Positions 9,065-17,228 of a DNA stretch of 31,855 bases are shown here, piece by piece (the first letter of the stretch is position 1; each line of letters opens with the position of its first letter). The DNA is taken from contig JAZOVB010000221.1 of NCBI GenBank assembly GCA_045658425.1, forward strand, positions 1 to 31,855. The letters are read 5' to 3'. A program made the position numbers and the translations under genes. This stretch comes from SIG450 sp045658425 (GTDB lineage: Bacteria > Bacillota > Clostridia > UMGS1840 > HGM11507). The notes under the pieces are model-generated. The model did no database searches and had not been told where the DNA came from. It saw nothing but the letters and a program-made list of their open reading frames with translations.

Positions 9065-11002
9065 TTATTTTTTCTTTAAGTGTTCAATCTTATCTCTAAG
9101 CAGTGCAGCTTTTTCAAAATCAAGATTTTTCGCTGCTTCATACATCATTTCGGTTAATTCGGTAATTGTAAGAGTTAAATCTTTCTTATCCGTCTTAGTA
9201 TTTTTTTCAACCTTTGTAATTTCAATAACATCCCTTACGGATTTGGAAACGGATTTAGGTATAATATTATTTAACTTGTTATACTCATCCTGAATTTTTC
9301 TTCTTCTTTTGGTTTCATCAATGGCATACTTCATTGAATCAGTAATCTTATCTGCATACATTATAACTTTACCGTCTACATTTCTCGCAGCTCTGCCTAT
9401 TGTCTGAATGAGTGAGGTATCAGAACGAAGGAATCCTTCCTTATCCGCATCAAGAATTGCAATAAGCGATACCTCGGGAATATCAAGTCCTTCTCTTAAA
9501 AGGTTAATCCCTACAAGGACATCAAATTCGCCAAGACGCAAGTCTCTTATAATTTTCATTCTTTCAATGGTATCTATATCCGAATGCAGATACCTTACTT
9601 TAATACCTGATTTAGTATAGAAATCTGTCAAATCCTCTGCCATTCTCTTAGTAAGAGTCGTTATCAGTACTCTATTCCCTTTTTCAACAGTCTTTGTAAT
9701 TTCTGACTGAAGATGGTCAATCTGACCTTTAGTGGGAACAACAGTAATTTCAGGGTCAAGTAATCCGGTAGGTCTTATAACCTGTTCAGCGGTTACCTTT
9801 GAAAGCTCTTTCTCTAATTTCCCCGGAGTGGCAGATACAAATACTGCCTGATTGATTTTCTCCATAAACTCATCAAAGTTAAGAGGTCGGTTATCGTAGG
9901 CTGACGGTAAGCGGAAACCGTATTGAACAAGAGAATCCTTCCTTGCGCGATCACCTGCATACATTCCTCTTACCTGTGGCAATGTAACATGAGATTCGTC
10001 AACAAAAAGCAAAAAATCCTCCGGAAAATAATCCATCAAGGTATAAGGACAGCTTCCGGGTTCTCTACCGCTTATATGTCTTGAGTAGTTTTCTATCCCC
10101 TGACAAAATCCTATTGTGCCAAGCATTTCAAGGTCATAATTTGTTCTTTGGGCAATTCTTTGTGCCTCAAGAAGAAGCCCCTCATTTTCAAAGTACTTTA
10201 TTCTTTCTTCAAGTTCTGCTTCAATGGTTTTAATTGCTCTTAGCATTTTATCTCTTGAAGTAACATAATGAGATGCAGGAAATATAGCTGCGTGAGTCAT
10301 TTCTCCCAAAATTTCACCGGTTAAAGGGTCAACTGATGTAATTTTATCTACTTCGTCACCGAAGAATTCAATTCTAATTATGTTTTCATTGGTATTTGTC
10401 GGAAATACATCAAGGGTATCTCCCTTTACTCTGAATTTTCCTCGCGAAAAATCAATATCATTTCTTTCATATTGAATTTCAACAAGTTTTCTTAAAACTT
10501 CGTCACGGTCCTTTTCCATACCCGGTCTTAAGGAAACTACAAGGTCGGTATAATCCTCCGGGTCCCCCAAACCGTATATGGAAGAAACAGATGCAACTAT
10601 TATAACATCCTTTCTTTCGAAAAGCGAAATGGTTGCCGAATGTCTCAGTTTATCAATTTCATCATTTATTGATGAATCTTTTTCGATGTAAGTATCTGTA
10701 TTTGCAATATATGCTTCGGGTTGATAATAATCATAATATGATACAAAATATTCTACTGCATTATCAGGAAAAAACTCTTTAAATTCACTGCATAGCTGTG
10801 CTGCAAGGGTTTTATTATGAGCAAGAACAAGAGTAGGCTTATTTACTTTTTCAATAATTTTCGCCATAGTATAAGTCTTCCCTGACCCTGTTACACCAAG
10901 CAAAGTTTGAAATTTATTATTTTCTTTTATGCTATCAACCAAAGTATCGATAGCCTTTGGCTGATCTCCGCACGGAGAAAACTCGGATTTTAATTTAAAC
11001 AT
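9065..11002 (-). CDS. uvrB: Excinuclease ABC subunit B
   Basis: Helicase-like subunit that verifies damage and loads UvrC; 645 residues, usual length. Walker A GVTGSGKT at residues 36-43, the DNA-clamping beta-hairpin region YFVSYYDYYQPEAYI, motif II LLFVDESH, motif VI QTIGRAARN, and a C-terminal UVR coiled-coil (EAAKNLDFEKAALLRDKIE) that would bind UvrC. It is the first gene of the minus-strand run and has its own promoter. I saw no LexA-type GAAC-N4-GTTC box upstream. RBS AAAGGAA precedes ATG 11002. Confidence 0.98.
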   Translation of the reverse strand: MFKLKSEFSPCGDQPKAIDTLVDSIKENNKFQTLLGVTGSGKTYTMAKIIEKVNKPTLVLAHNKTLAAQLCSEFKEFFPDNAVEYFVSYYDYYQPEAYIANTDTYIEKDSSINDEIDKLRHSATISLFERKDVIIVASVSSIYGLGDPEDYTDLVVSLRPGMEKDRDEVLRKLVEIQYERNDIDFSRGKFRVKGDTLDVFPTNTNENIIRIEFFGDEVDKITSVDPLTGEILGEMTHAAIFPASHYVTSRDKMLRAIKTIEAELEERIKYFENEGLLLEAQRIAQRTNYDLEMLGTIGFCQGIENYSRHISGREPGSCPYTLMDYFPEDFLLFVDESHVTLPQVRGMYAGDRARKDSLVQYGFRLPSAYDNRPLNFDEFMEKINQAVFVSATPGKLEKELSKVTAEQVIRPTGLLDPEITVVPTKGQIDHLQSEITKTVEKGNRVLITTLTKRMAEDLTDFYTKSGIKVRYLHSDIDTIERMKIIRDLRLGEFDVLVGINLLREGLDIPEVSLIAILDADKEGFLRSDTSLIQTIGRAARNVDGKVIMYADKITDSMKYAIDETKRRRKIQDEYNKLNNIIPKSVSKSVRDVIEITKVEKNTKTDKKDLTLTITELTEMMYEAAKNLDFEKAALLRDKIEHLKKK

Positions 11003-11048
11003 ATTTCATTCCTTTTAAATTTTTATAATTATTATAACCTATTATAAT

Positions 11049-11077
11049 ATAATAACACATATCACTCTTGTTTACAA
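11049..11077 (-). promoter_or_regulatory. Probable sigma-A promoter of the uvrB run
   Basis: Minus-strand TTGTAA (11072-11077), 17-base spacer, TATTAT (11049-11054), about 45 bases before the uvrB ATG. The surrounding sequence is very AT-rich and offers alternative -10 elements (TATAAT-like at 11030-11045), so the exact start is uncertain. Confidence 0.55.
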
Positions 11078-11078
11078 T

Positions 11079-11113
11079 AAAAAAATGAAAGAACTTTAAA
11101 GAGTTCTTTCATT
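11079..11113 (-). terminator. Intrinsic terminator after the radical SAM gene
   Basis: Twelve-pair hairpin, arms AATGAAAGAACT (11084-11095) and AGTTCTTTCATT (11102-11113), followed on the minus strand by a run of seven T. It lies just upstream of the uvrB promoter and separates the two transcripts. The GAAC/GTTC in its arms is eight bases apart and is not a LexA box. Confidence 0.85.
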
Positions 11114-11161
11114 TGTTATATGAAAAATTAACTTCAAACCAAAGCACTGTTTAAAACTCAC

Positions 11162-12079
11162 TTAACTCGTCTCCTGTAGTGCAGTAAATACATCAACTGT
11201 ATTAAAGAATTCGGGAATAAACTCTTTATCTGCTGACTCAATCCCCTGGATATAAGCATTTTTAACACCTTTATATTCACAGTAGTCTATCATTGTTTCA
11301 TAATGTTTCGGATTAAGATTTCTGTTAAGTTTTTTAACATTACATACATTTCCGGTGGGCGTATACTGACTCATAATACTTATATAAATATCATCTTTAT
11401 ATGTATCATACAAATAATCGATAATTTTTTTACTGTCAAACAAAAGTCCGGGAAGCATAAGATGCCGTACTATTACACCTTTTTTCATAATTCCGTATTC
11501 ATCAAATACAGGGGCGCCAACCTGATTATACATTTCATTAAGCGCATCCTTAGCTATATTAAAATAGTTTTTCGCAGAGGAAAATTCCAAGGAATATTTA
11601 TCAGAAAAATATTTCATATCGGGAATATAAATATCAACATATCCCTTTAACATTTTTATAGTATCGGCTTTTTCATATCCCCCTGAGTTATAAACAACAG
11701 GAATTTTTAAGCCTTTGATTTTTGCAATATCCAGTGCTTTTATAATATCATATACATAATGAGTCGGTGTAACAAGGTTGATATTATTAGCCCCTTTATT
11801 TTGCAATTTCACAAAAACATCCGCCAGTTCTTCGCAAGTTATGTTATAACCTTTATTCAGAGTACTGATATCGTAATTCTGACAAAAAACACATTTCATA
11901 TTGCAACCTGAAAAGAAAACTGTTCCGGAGCCGTTTTTCCCCGATATACACGGTTCTTCCCAAAAATGTAAATCGGCACGAGCAATTTTTATTTTATTAT
12001 CAAGTCCACAAAAACCAAGCTGATCTTTTTCTCTGTTAACTCCACAATTTCTTGGACAAAGTGTGCAATTATTATACAT
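11162..12079 (-). CDS. Radical SAM protein, PflX type (pyruvate formate-lyase activase-like)
   Basis: 305-residue radical SAM enzyme of the PflX/COG1313 group. N-terminal cysteines C5-x2-C8-x3-C12 and C24 (CTLCPRNCG...GFCG) resemble the leading cluster of this group; the SAM-binding iron-sulfur motif is C59-x3-C63-x2-C66 (GCNMKCVFCQ). Family text continues with NLVTPTHYV, PVVYNSGGYE, VDIYIPDMKYF, GVIVRHLMLPG and ISIMSQYTP. Members are annotated as glycyl-radical activases by homology, but their targets are mostly unknown, and no glycyl-radical enzyme is encoded here. It stands alone, with its own promoter and terminator. RBS AAAGGAG precedes ATG 12079. Confidence 0.88.
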   Translation of the reverse strand: MYNNCTLCPRNCGVNREKDQLGFCGLDNKIKIARADLHFWEEPCISGKNGSGTVFFSGCNMKCVFCQNYDISTLNKGYNITCEELADVFVKLQNKGANNINLVTPTHYVYDIIKALDIAKIKGLKIPVVYNSGGYEKADTIKMLKGYVDIYIPDMKYFSDKYSLEFSSAKNYFNIAKDALNEMYNQVGAPVFDEYGIMKKGVIVRHLMLPGLLFDSKKIIDYLYDTYKDDIYISIMSQYTPTGNVCNVKKLNRNLNPKHYETMIDYCEYKGVKNAYIQGIESADKEFIPEFFNTVDVFTALQETS

Positions 12080-12111
12080 TTATCTTTTACTTCTCCTTTT
12101 TCACTAACTAA

Positions 12112-12120
12112 ATTATACCA
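12112..12120 (-). promoter_or_regulatory. Extended -10 promoter candidate, radical SAM gene
   Basis: Minus-strand TGGTATAAT (extended -10 with perfect TATAAT at 12112-12117), about 30 bases before the ATG. The -35 region is weak (TGTCAG with an 18-base spacer). Confidence 0.5.
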
Positions 12121-12192
12121 CACATAAAACATTGCCTGACATTTCTAAGTCGTCTTCCCCTCATGTTATTAATCAACCACAATTCCTCGTTA

Positions 12193-12221
12193 ATTCTATC
12201 ATAACCCCCTTAATATGTAAA
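12193..12221 (-). promoter_or_regulatory. Second, distal promoter candidate, radical SAM gene
   Basis: Minus-strand TTTACA (12216-12221), exact 17-base spacer, TAGAAT (12193-12198). It would give a leader of roughly 105 bases. The leader shows no convincing hairpin or coding sequence. Confidence 0.55.
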
Positions 12222-12283
12222 GAAAATTGTTCATATCAATTAAATAGATATAAAAATATTTTCATTTCTTTTTTCGTAAAATA

Positions 12284-12312
12284 TTGACATTTTATTGGTG
12301 TAATGATAAAAT
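12284..12312 (+). promoter_or_regulatory. Sigma-A promoter of the GntR-ABC operon
   Basis: TTGACA (12284-12289), 17-base spacer, TAAAAT (12307-12312): close to consensus. The palindrome starting two bases after the -10 covers the expected transcription start. Confidence 0.85.
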
Positions 12313-12313
12313 G

Positions 12314-12338
12314 ACTGTATTAGTACACTTAATACAGT
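12314..12338 (+). promoter_or_regulatory. Palindromic operator for the YtrA-type repressor
   Basis: Perfect nine-base inverted repeat ACTGTATTA / TAATACAGT, separated by GTACACT, placed over the transcription start and just before the RBS. GntR/YtrA repressors commonly bind such sites to control their own operon; the protein-site match is inferred from position and symmetry. Confidence 0.75.
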
Positions 12339-12353
12339 GGAAGGAGGATAAAA

Positions 12354-12716
12354 ATGATTATAATTGATTATAAGGATAATAGAAGTCTTCATGAACAAAT
12401 TGAAGATGGAATTAAAACATTGATAATAAACAAAGCTTTAAAAGAAGACGAACAGCTTCCGTCGGTGCGTGAGCTGTCTGTTAGTCTTACCGTCAATCCA
12501 AATACTGTCCAGAAGGCATACAAACAATTAGAAGCGGAAGGATACATTTATTCAGTTAAAGGAAAAGGTAATTTTGTTGCATCTTATACAAATGTTAAAG
12601 ATAGTAAAAAAATAAATGAATTATACGATAGCTTACAAACTGTCTTAAAGTCTCTTATATATTTAGGAGAAAGTGAAAATAAGATATATCAATTCATAAA
12701 GGAGGAAATAGAATGA
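12354..12716 (+). CDS. GntR-family transcriptional regulator, YtrA subfamily
   Basis: 120 residues: an N-terminal GntR winged helix (DNRSLHEQIEDGIKTLIINK, LPSVRELSVSLTVNPNTVQK, GYIYSVKGKGNFVA) and only a short helical tail of about 40 residues in place of a ligand-binding domain, which defines the YtrA subgroup. These repressors usually control a co-transcribed ABC transporter and respond to cell-envelope stress or an unknown ligand. The gene leads a three-gene operon, overlapping the ATPase gene by four bases (ATGA). RBS GGAGG precedes ATG 12354. The palindrome upstream is the likely autoregulatory operator. Confidence 0.93.
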   Translation: MIIIDYKDNRSLHEQIEDGIKTLIINKALKEDEQLPSVRELSVSLTVNPNTVQKAYKQLEAEGYIYSVKGKGNFVASYTNVKDSKKINELYDSLQTVLKSLIYLGESENKIYQFIKEEIE

Positions 12717-13612
12717 TTAAAGTTACAAATGTTACAAAATCCTATGAAGATTTCAGAGTTTTGAGTTCAATAAATCTTCATGTAAGAAAAGGTACAATAT
12801 ATGGATTAATCGGCCCTAACGGTGCCGGTAAAACCACGATAATAAATCATATAAATGGTGTTATGAAGCCTGAATCAGGAGAAATAACCGTAAATAAAGA
12901 ATCAGTCTATGAAAATAATAAAATTAAAAATACTATTTTAAACATAGCTGATGACTGGTACTACTTCCCTACCTATACAGTTAAACAAATGGCAGCTTTT
13001 TATAATGACATGTATCCAAACTTTTCTAAAGAAAGGTATGAAAAACTTAAAGAAATATTCAGTATCGACGAAAAGAAACAGATAAGAAAAATGTCTAAAG
13101 GACAAATAAAGCAGGTGGCGTTCTGGCTTTCCCTGTCTGCTATGCCTGAAGTGCTTATATTGGATGAGCCTCTTGATGGTCTTGATCCGGTTATGAGAAA
13201 GCAGGTGTTGAATCTTGTTATAACAGATGTTGTCGACAGACAACTAACAGTACTCGTATCATCTCATAATTTAAGAGAACTTGAAGACATTTGTGATTGG
13301 GTAGGAATAATACATAAAGGAGAAATTGTTATTGAAAAACCTCTCGATGATGTTAAAGGCTCAGTTTCAAAGTTCCAGGTAGCATTCAAGGATGATATGG
13401 AAAATAAAATCCGTGCTATTGACGGTCTGTTAAACATTACAAAAAACGGATCGGTATTTAATCTTATTATAAAAGGCAATTATCAGGAAAAGCTTGAAGA
13501 ACTCGCATCACTTTCCCCGATTTTATTGGAAAGAATAAGTCTTACTTTGGAAGAAGTATTTATCTATGAGTTAGGAGGTTTGGGTTATGACTTTAAAAAC
13601 ATCATTTTTTAA
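12713..13612 (+). CDS. ABC transporter ATP-binding protein (YtrA-operon type)
   Basis: 299-residue cytoplasmic ATPase partner of the next gene's permease. Walker A GPNGAGKT at residues 34-41, signature MSKGQIKQ near 126 (a divergent form of LSGGQ), Walker B LILDEPLDGLDP near 150, switch histidine in VSSHNL near 184, then a C-terminal extension of about 90 residues as in drug or peptide exporters of this class. Start overlaps the regulator stop (ATGA) and has an AAGGAGG; its end overlaps the permease gene by 26 bases. The transported substrate cannot be read from the sequence; antimicrobial peptide or envelope-stress export is typical of YtrA operons. Confidence 0.92.
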   Translation: MIKVTNVTKSYEDFRVLSSINLHVRKGTIYGLIGPNGAGKTTIINHINGVMKPESGEITVNKESVYENNKIKNTILNIADDWYYFPTYTVKQMAAFYNDMYPNFSKERYEKLKEIFSIDEKKQIRKMSKGQIKQVAFWLSLSAMPEVLILDEPLDGLDPVMRKQVLNLVITDVVDRQLTVLVSSHNLRELEDICDWVGIIHKGEIVIEKPLDDVKGSVSKFQVAFKDDMENKIRAIDGLLNITKNGSVFNLIIKGNYQEKLEELASLSPILLERISLTLEEVFIYELGGLGYDFKNIIF

Positions 13613-15308
13613 CTTTGGTATATATAAAAATACATTAAAAAGATTTTGGCTTGGTTCAATGTTATATTTCGTATTTTTATTTATAACAACAAATCTTGCA
13701 TTATTACTGAATAAAGACAATATTTTTGCAAGGCTGAATATAAGAAATGACTTTTATGACAACACTCTTATATTAAACAGCGAATATCTGACAATTCCGC
13801 TTATTATGAGCGTAGCAGTACCAACCGTAACAGCTCTTCTGGTATTCAGATTTATTCATTCAAAAAAACAAGCAATCTTTACTTTCAGTTTACCGATAAA
13901 CAGAAATGAAAATTATATATCATCTTATTTGGCCGGATTAACTCTTATGATTGTCCCTGTGCTTCTAAATGGAATTATACTTATGCTGCTTTCCTTAGCA
14001 GTTTTTGGAAAATTATTTTCACTATACCACTGCCTGTTATGGATTTTATATAATACAATGTCTTTGTTTTTGATGTATTCCTGTGCTGTTTTTTGCGCTT
14101 CTCTTACAGGTAACAGCTTTGCTATGGTTGTACTTAATATTCTGATACATTCCATACTTTTGATTTTTGCATTATGCTTCAATGCAATAGCTGACATATT
14201 TTTATATGGCTATGTAGGTTCTGAGCTTGTGGAAATACTTGCGGTAAATAATTTCCCAACATTTATAATGATGCTTACAAGTCAACACACACAAGATAAT
14301 CTTACATTTATTCAGATTGTTAAATTTTTAAGCTTTGCTGTTTTCTTTTCCGTAGCGACCTACTTTATTATAAGAAAGAGAAAAATAGAAACTGCATCCG
14401 ACATTGCAGGATTTAAAGTGTTAAATTCAATTTTCAAATATCTTATTACCATATTGATAACCTTTGTAATATTTACGATTTTCCAATCTCAAATAGGATC
14501 TAATATATTGATTTTTATATTAATAGTATTTATTACGAGTGCGCTTACTTATTTTCTTACCGAAATGTTGCTTAAGAAAAAATTTAATGTATTTTCAGCA
14601 TGGAAAGGATATTTAATTTTCGCAGCATCCTTTACTTTGGTTATGCTTTTTGTTACCAATACAAGCTTTTTCGGTTATGAAACAAGAGTGCCCGAAACCA
14701 GTTTGATTGAAAAAGCGGAAATTTATAATCATCGCAATCTTATTTATGAAGAAAATGCATATATGAGTACCCCTGAAATAATAGAAAAGATTGTAAAGAC
14801 ACATACAAATATTGTAACTGACACGCCAATTCCAAAACATCGGTATGAATGGCCAGGATACTATACATACGATAATTATACCCATCTTAACATAAAATAC
14901 AAACTAAAAAACGGCAAAGTCTTGCAAAGATGCTATAATATGCCTACAAAGCAATGTATAGAAATCATGGAGGAATTCTATAAGATAGAAGAATTTAAAA
15001 AGAAAAATGAAGCAGTATTTATTGATGATATAAAAATTGCAGGAATAACCTTTAACCATGAAAAACCAATACCGCAGTGGCAAGAACTTTTACCTCTTAT
15101 AAGAGAAGATACACTTAATATGAGTTATCATGATTTGCACTATGCGGATTTTTCAGGAGTATACGAAACCATAGGAAGCTTGAGACTTGAATACAAAAGA
15201 GAGGAAAATAATACTCCGGAAAAGGTATATATAAGACACCATTATTTAAACTTTAATAACAAATATGTTAAAACTATAAACTGGTTAAAGGAAAAGGGTT
15301 ATCTGTAA
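13587..15308 (+). CDS. ABC-2-type permease with a large C-terminal extracytoplasmic domain
   Basis: 573 residues. The first 365 or so hold about eight to nine membrane segments (including residues 22-42, 70-90, 112-138, 160-200, 285-305, 312-330, 340-360). The remaining 210 residues are hydrophilic and probably face outward (PETSLIEKAEIYNHRN, YDNYTHLNIKYKLKNGKVLQ, WLKEKGYL). That layout matches permeases with a DUF6449-like tail found beside YtrA regulators. The start at ATG 13587 lies inside the ATPase gene and has GGAGG eight bases upstream. The last gene of the operon, ended by a strong terminator. Confidence 0.85.
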   Translation: MTLKTSFFNFGIYKNTLKRFWLGSMLYFVFLFITTNLALLLNKDNIFARLNIRNDFYDNTLILNSEYLTIPLIMSVAVPTVTALLVFRFIHSKKQAIFTFSLPINRNENYISSYLAGLTLMIVPVLLNGIILMLLSLAVFGKLFSLYHCLLWILYNTMSLFLMYSCAVFCASLTGNSFAMVVLNILIHSILLIFALCFNAIADIFLYGYVGSELVEILAVNNFPTFIMMLTSQHTQDNLTFIQIVKFLSFAVFFSVATYFIIRKRKIETASDIAGFKVLNSIFKYLITILITFVIFTIFQSQIGSNILIFILIVFITSALTYFLTEMLLKKKFNVFSAWKGYLIFAASFTLVMLFVTNTSFFGYETRVPETSLIEKAEIYNHRNLIYEENAYMSTPEIIEKIVKTHTNIVTDTPIPKHRYEWPGYYTYDNYTHLNIKYKLKNGKVLQRCYNMPTKQCIEIMEEFYKIEEFKKKNEAVFIDDIKIAGITFNHEKPIPQWQELLPLIREDTLNMSYHDLHYADFSGVYETIGSLRLEYKREENNTPEKVYIRHHYLNFNNKYVKTINWLKEKGYL

Positions 15309-15310
15309 TT

Positions 15311-15342
15311 AAAAAACAGCTGAATTTCTTCAGCTGTTTTTT
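15311..15342. terminator. Bidirectional intrinsic terminator between convergent operons
   Basis: Hairpin with arms AAAAAACAGCTGAA and TTCAGCTGTTTTTT around a TTTC loop, lying between the permease stop (15308) and the ACT-protein stop (15349). The A and T tracts let it work in both directions. Confidence 0.9.
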
Positions 15343-15348
15343 AAATTT

Positions 15349-15780
15349 CTATAGTTTGCAAATATCCGCAAGTGTAATCAGATGATAACCGGCATTTTCA
15401 AGCGCATTTTCCGCTGCATCATTATCCGCAACTCTTAACACAACATAAGCATGTTTCTCGGTACGAGACATAAAAGCATAAAGATATTCCATATTAATAT
15501 CTGCTTTATCAAGCACTTCTAAAGCACCTGTAAGCTTTCCCGGGGCATCACCTATTTTTACTCCTACAACATCGGTAATTTTTATAAGATATCCTGCTTC
15601 TTCCAATTTACTTTTAGCAAGATTTTCATCATTAACAATAAGTCTTAAAATACCGAAGGATTCTGTTTCGGCAATTGAAAGAGCTCGGATATTAACATTA
15701 TTTTTAGCTAAAATATCAGTTATCGAAACCAAAGCACCTTGCTTGTTCTCAACAAAAACAGTAAGTTGTTTTATAGCCAT
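15349..15780 (-). CDS. Tandem ACT-domain protein
   Basis: 143 residues made of two ACT domains (about 4-70 and 72-140): KQLTVFVENKQGALVSITDIL opens the first, LTGALEVLDKADINMEYLYAF starts the core of the second. ACT domains bind amino acids and regulate an enzyme or pathway. No catalytic domain is attached. It follows paaK by 15 bases and is surely co-transcribed. Pairing of paaK with a free ACT protein is common in Clostridia and archaea near indolepyruvate oxidoreductase genes, as here. An aromatic amino acid ligand is inference. RBS AAAGGGG precedes ATG 15780. Confidence 0.9.
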   Translation of the reverse strand: MAIKQLTVFVENKQGALVSITDILAKNNVNIRALSIAETESFGILRLIVNDENLAKSKLEEAGYLIKITDVVGVKIGDAPGKLTGALEVLDKADINMEYLYAFMSRTEKHAYVVLRVADNDAAENALENAGYHLITLADICKL

Positions 15781-15795
15781 TGTAAATCCCCTTTC

Positions 15796-17103
15796 CTATA
15801 TCAAATTTCTTTTATCAACAACACGAACAGCTTTACCTTCACTTCTCACAATACTTTTAGGTGCAACCAGATGAACCTTTGGATTAATTCCAAGAATATT
15901 CTTCATAGCTTCCGAAAGCTTTTTCTCTAATGCAAGAACCTCACTTACTTTATCGGTAAACTGTTCAGGATTCATTTCAACATTTACATCAAAAGTATCA
16001 TTATTATTAACACGGTCAACCACAATCTGGTAATTAGGCTGGTAACCCTCATTAAGAAGAACTGTTTCAATCTGACTTGGAAAAACATTAACACCTCTTA
16101 TTATAAGCATATCGTCAGTTCTGCCCATAGGCTTTGCCATTTTTACAAGAGTTCTTCCACAGGAACATTCTTTTCTTGTAAGAACGCAAATATCTCTTGT
16201 TCTGTATCTTAATAGCGGAAATGCTTCTTTATCAAGTGCTGTGAACACCAGTTCCCCCTTGCTTCCCTCCGGTAAAACTTCGCCGGTATCAGGGTCGATT
16301 ATTTCTGCATAAAAATGGTCTTCATTAATATGCATACCGGTTTGTTCACTACACTCAAAAGCAACACCCGGACCTGATGTTTCCGTTAATCCATATATAT
16401 CATAAGCTTTAATTCCAAGTGTGTTCTGAATATTTTGTCTCATTTCTTCAGTCCAGGGTTCTGCACCAAAAATCCCTGCTTTAAGAGGGATTTTATCGGG
16501 AGTATAGCCCTTTTCTTTTAAAGATTCACCAAGATATGCAGCATAAGAAGGTGTGCAACATAAAATGGTAGCATTTAAATCCTCCATAAACTGAATTTGT
16601 CTGTCGGTATTACCCGAGGACATCGGTAAAGTCAAAGAACCCACCTTATGAGAACCACCGTGAAGTCCTGCACCCCCTGTAAATAAACCATAGCCGTATG
16701 CAACCTGAACTACATCCTCTTTTGTACAACCTGCAGCCATCAATGCACGGGCACAGCAATCCTCCCATAAATCAACATCATTCTGAGTATAAAAGGCAAC
16801 AACTCTTCTACCTGTCGTTCCTGATGTGGAGTGGATACGAACACAGTCTGAAAGCGGTTTTGCAAGTAATCCGTACGGATATGCATCTCTTAAATCTGCT
16901 TTTGATAAAAAAGGCAATAAATGTAAATCCTCTATTCCGCGGATATCTTCAGGCTTTACACCTTTTTTATCCATTAAATCACGATAATACGGAACATTCT
17001 CATATACATGTTTTACCTGTTTAACAAGTTTTTGCGATTGAAGTTTTTTTAAATCTTCAACCGGCATTGTTTCAATTTCTCTTTGATAATAATTCTGACT
17101 CAT
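15796..17103 (-). CDS. paaK: Phenylacetate-CoA ligase
   Basis: ATP-dependent, AMP-forming ligase converting phenylacetate-type acids to CoA thioesters; 435 residues, normal for PaaK. Motifs in order: LLPFLSKADLRDAYPYG, the P-loop STSGTTGRR, the adenylate-binding YGLTETSGPG, GELVFTALDKEAFPLLRYRTRDI, the hinge GRTDDMLIIRGVNVFPSQIE, and the C-terminal catalytic lysine in RSEGKAVRV. Metal-type cysteines CSCGR lie between the last two. The fatty-acid-type ligase further upstream (20715-22352) is a different branch, so the region holds two acyl-CoA ligases. Transcribed with the ACT gene from a near-consensus promoter. Confidence 0.93.
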   Translation of the reverse strand: MSQNYYQREIETMPVEDLKKLQSQKLVKQVKHVYENVPYYRDLMDKKGVKPEDIRGIEDLHLLPFLSKADLRDAYPYGLLAKPLSDCVRIHSTSGTTGRRVVAFYTQNDVDLWEDCCARALMAAGCTKEDVVQVAYGYGLFTGGAGLHGGSHKVGSLTLPMSSGNTDRQIQFMEDLNATILCCTPSYAAYLGESLKEKGYTPDKIPLKAGIFGAEPWTEEMRQNIQNTLGIKAYDIYGLTETSGPGVAFECSEQTGMHINEDHFYAEIIDPDTGEVLPEGSKGELVFTALDKEAFPLLRYRTRDICVLTRKECSCGRTLVKMAKPMGRTDDMLIIRGVNVFPSQIETVLLNEGYQPNYQIVVDRVNNNDTFDVNVEMNPEQFTDKVSEVLALEKKLSEAMKNILGINPKVHLVAPKSIVRSEGKAVRVVDKRNLI

Positions 17104-17142
17104 CTTTTTAAACGTCCTTTTTCATAAAATTACCTTTCCTAT

Positions 17143-17171
17143 ATATTATCAAAAAAATAGGATTATGTCAA
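17143..17171 (-). promoter_or_regulatory. Sigma-A promoter of paaK-ACT
   Basis: Minus-strand TTGACA (17166-17171), 17-base spacer, TAATAT (17143-17148). The short leader holds AGGAAAGG followed by a five-codon open frame (17108-17125) ending eight bases before the paaK ... region's start codon context (stop at 17108, paaK ATG at 17103). No T-box is present. Confidence 0.85.
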
Positions 17172-17179
17172 TTTTTAAA

Positions 17180-17213
17180 TAAAAAAATCCGGAATAACAA
17201 TGTTATCCCGGAT
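17180..17213 (-). terminator. Intrinsic terminator after cotJC
   Basis: Minus-strand hairpin from ATCCGGGATAAC to GTTATTCCGGAT (17187-17213, with one G-T pair), followed by seven T. It ends the cotJ operon just before the paaK promoter. Confidence 0.9.
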
Positions 17214-17228
17214 ATAATCTATATTAAA

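Noticed and set aside
11084..11113. GAAC and GTTC in inverted orientation near uvrB, which look like a LexA operator.
   Set aside because: The spacing is eight bases, not four, and the sequence is plainly a terminator stem with a T tract for the radical SAM gene.
12108..12164. An 18-codon minus-strand open frame with a CxxC motif in the leader of the radical SAM gene.
   Set aside because: No ribosome binding site at a sensible distance, and it spans the proximal promoter of the same gene; most likely chance.
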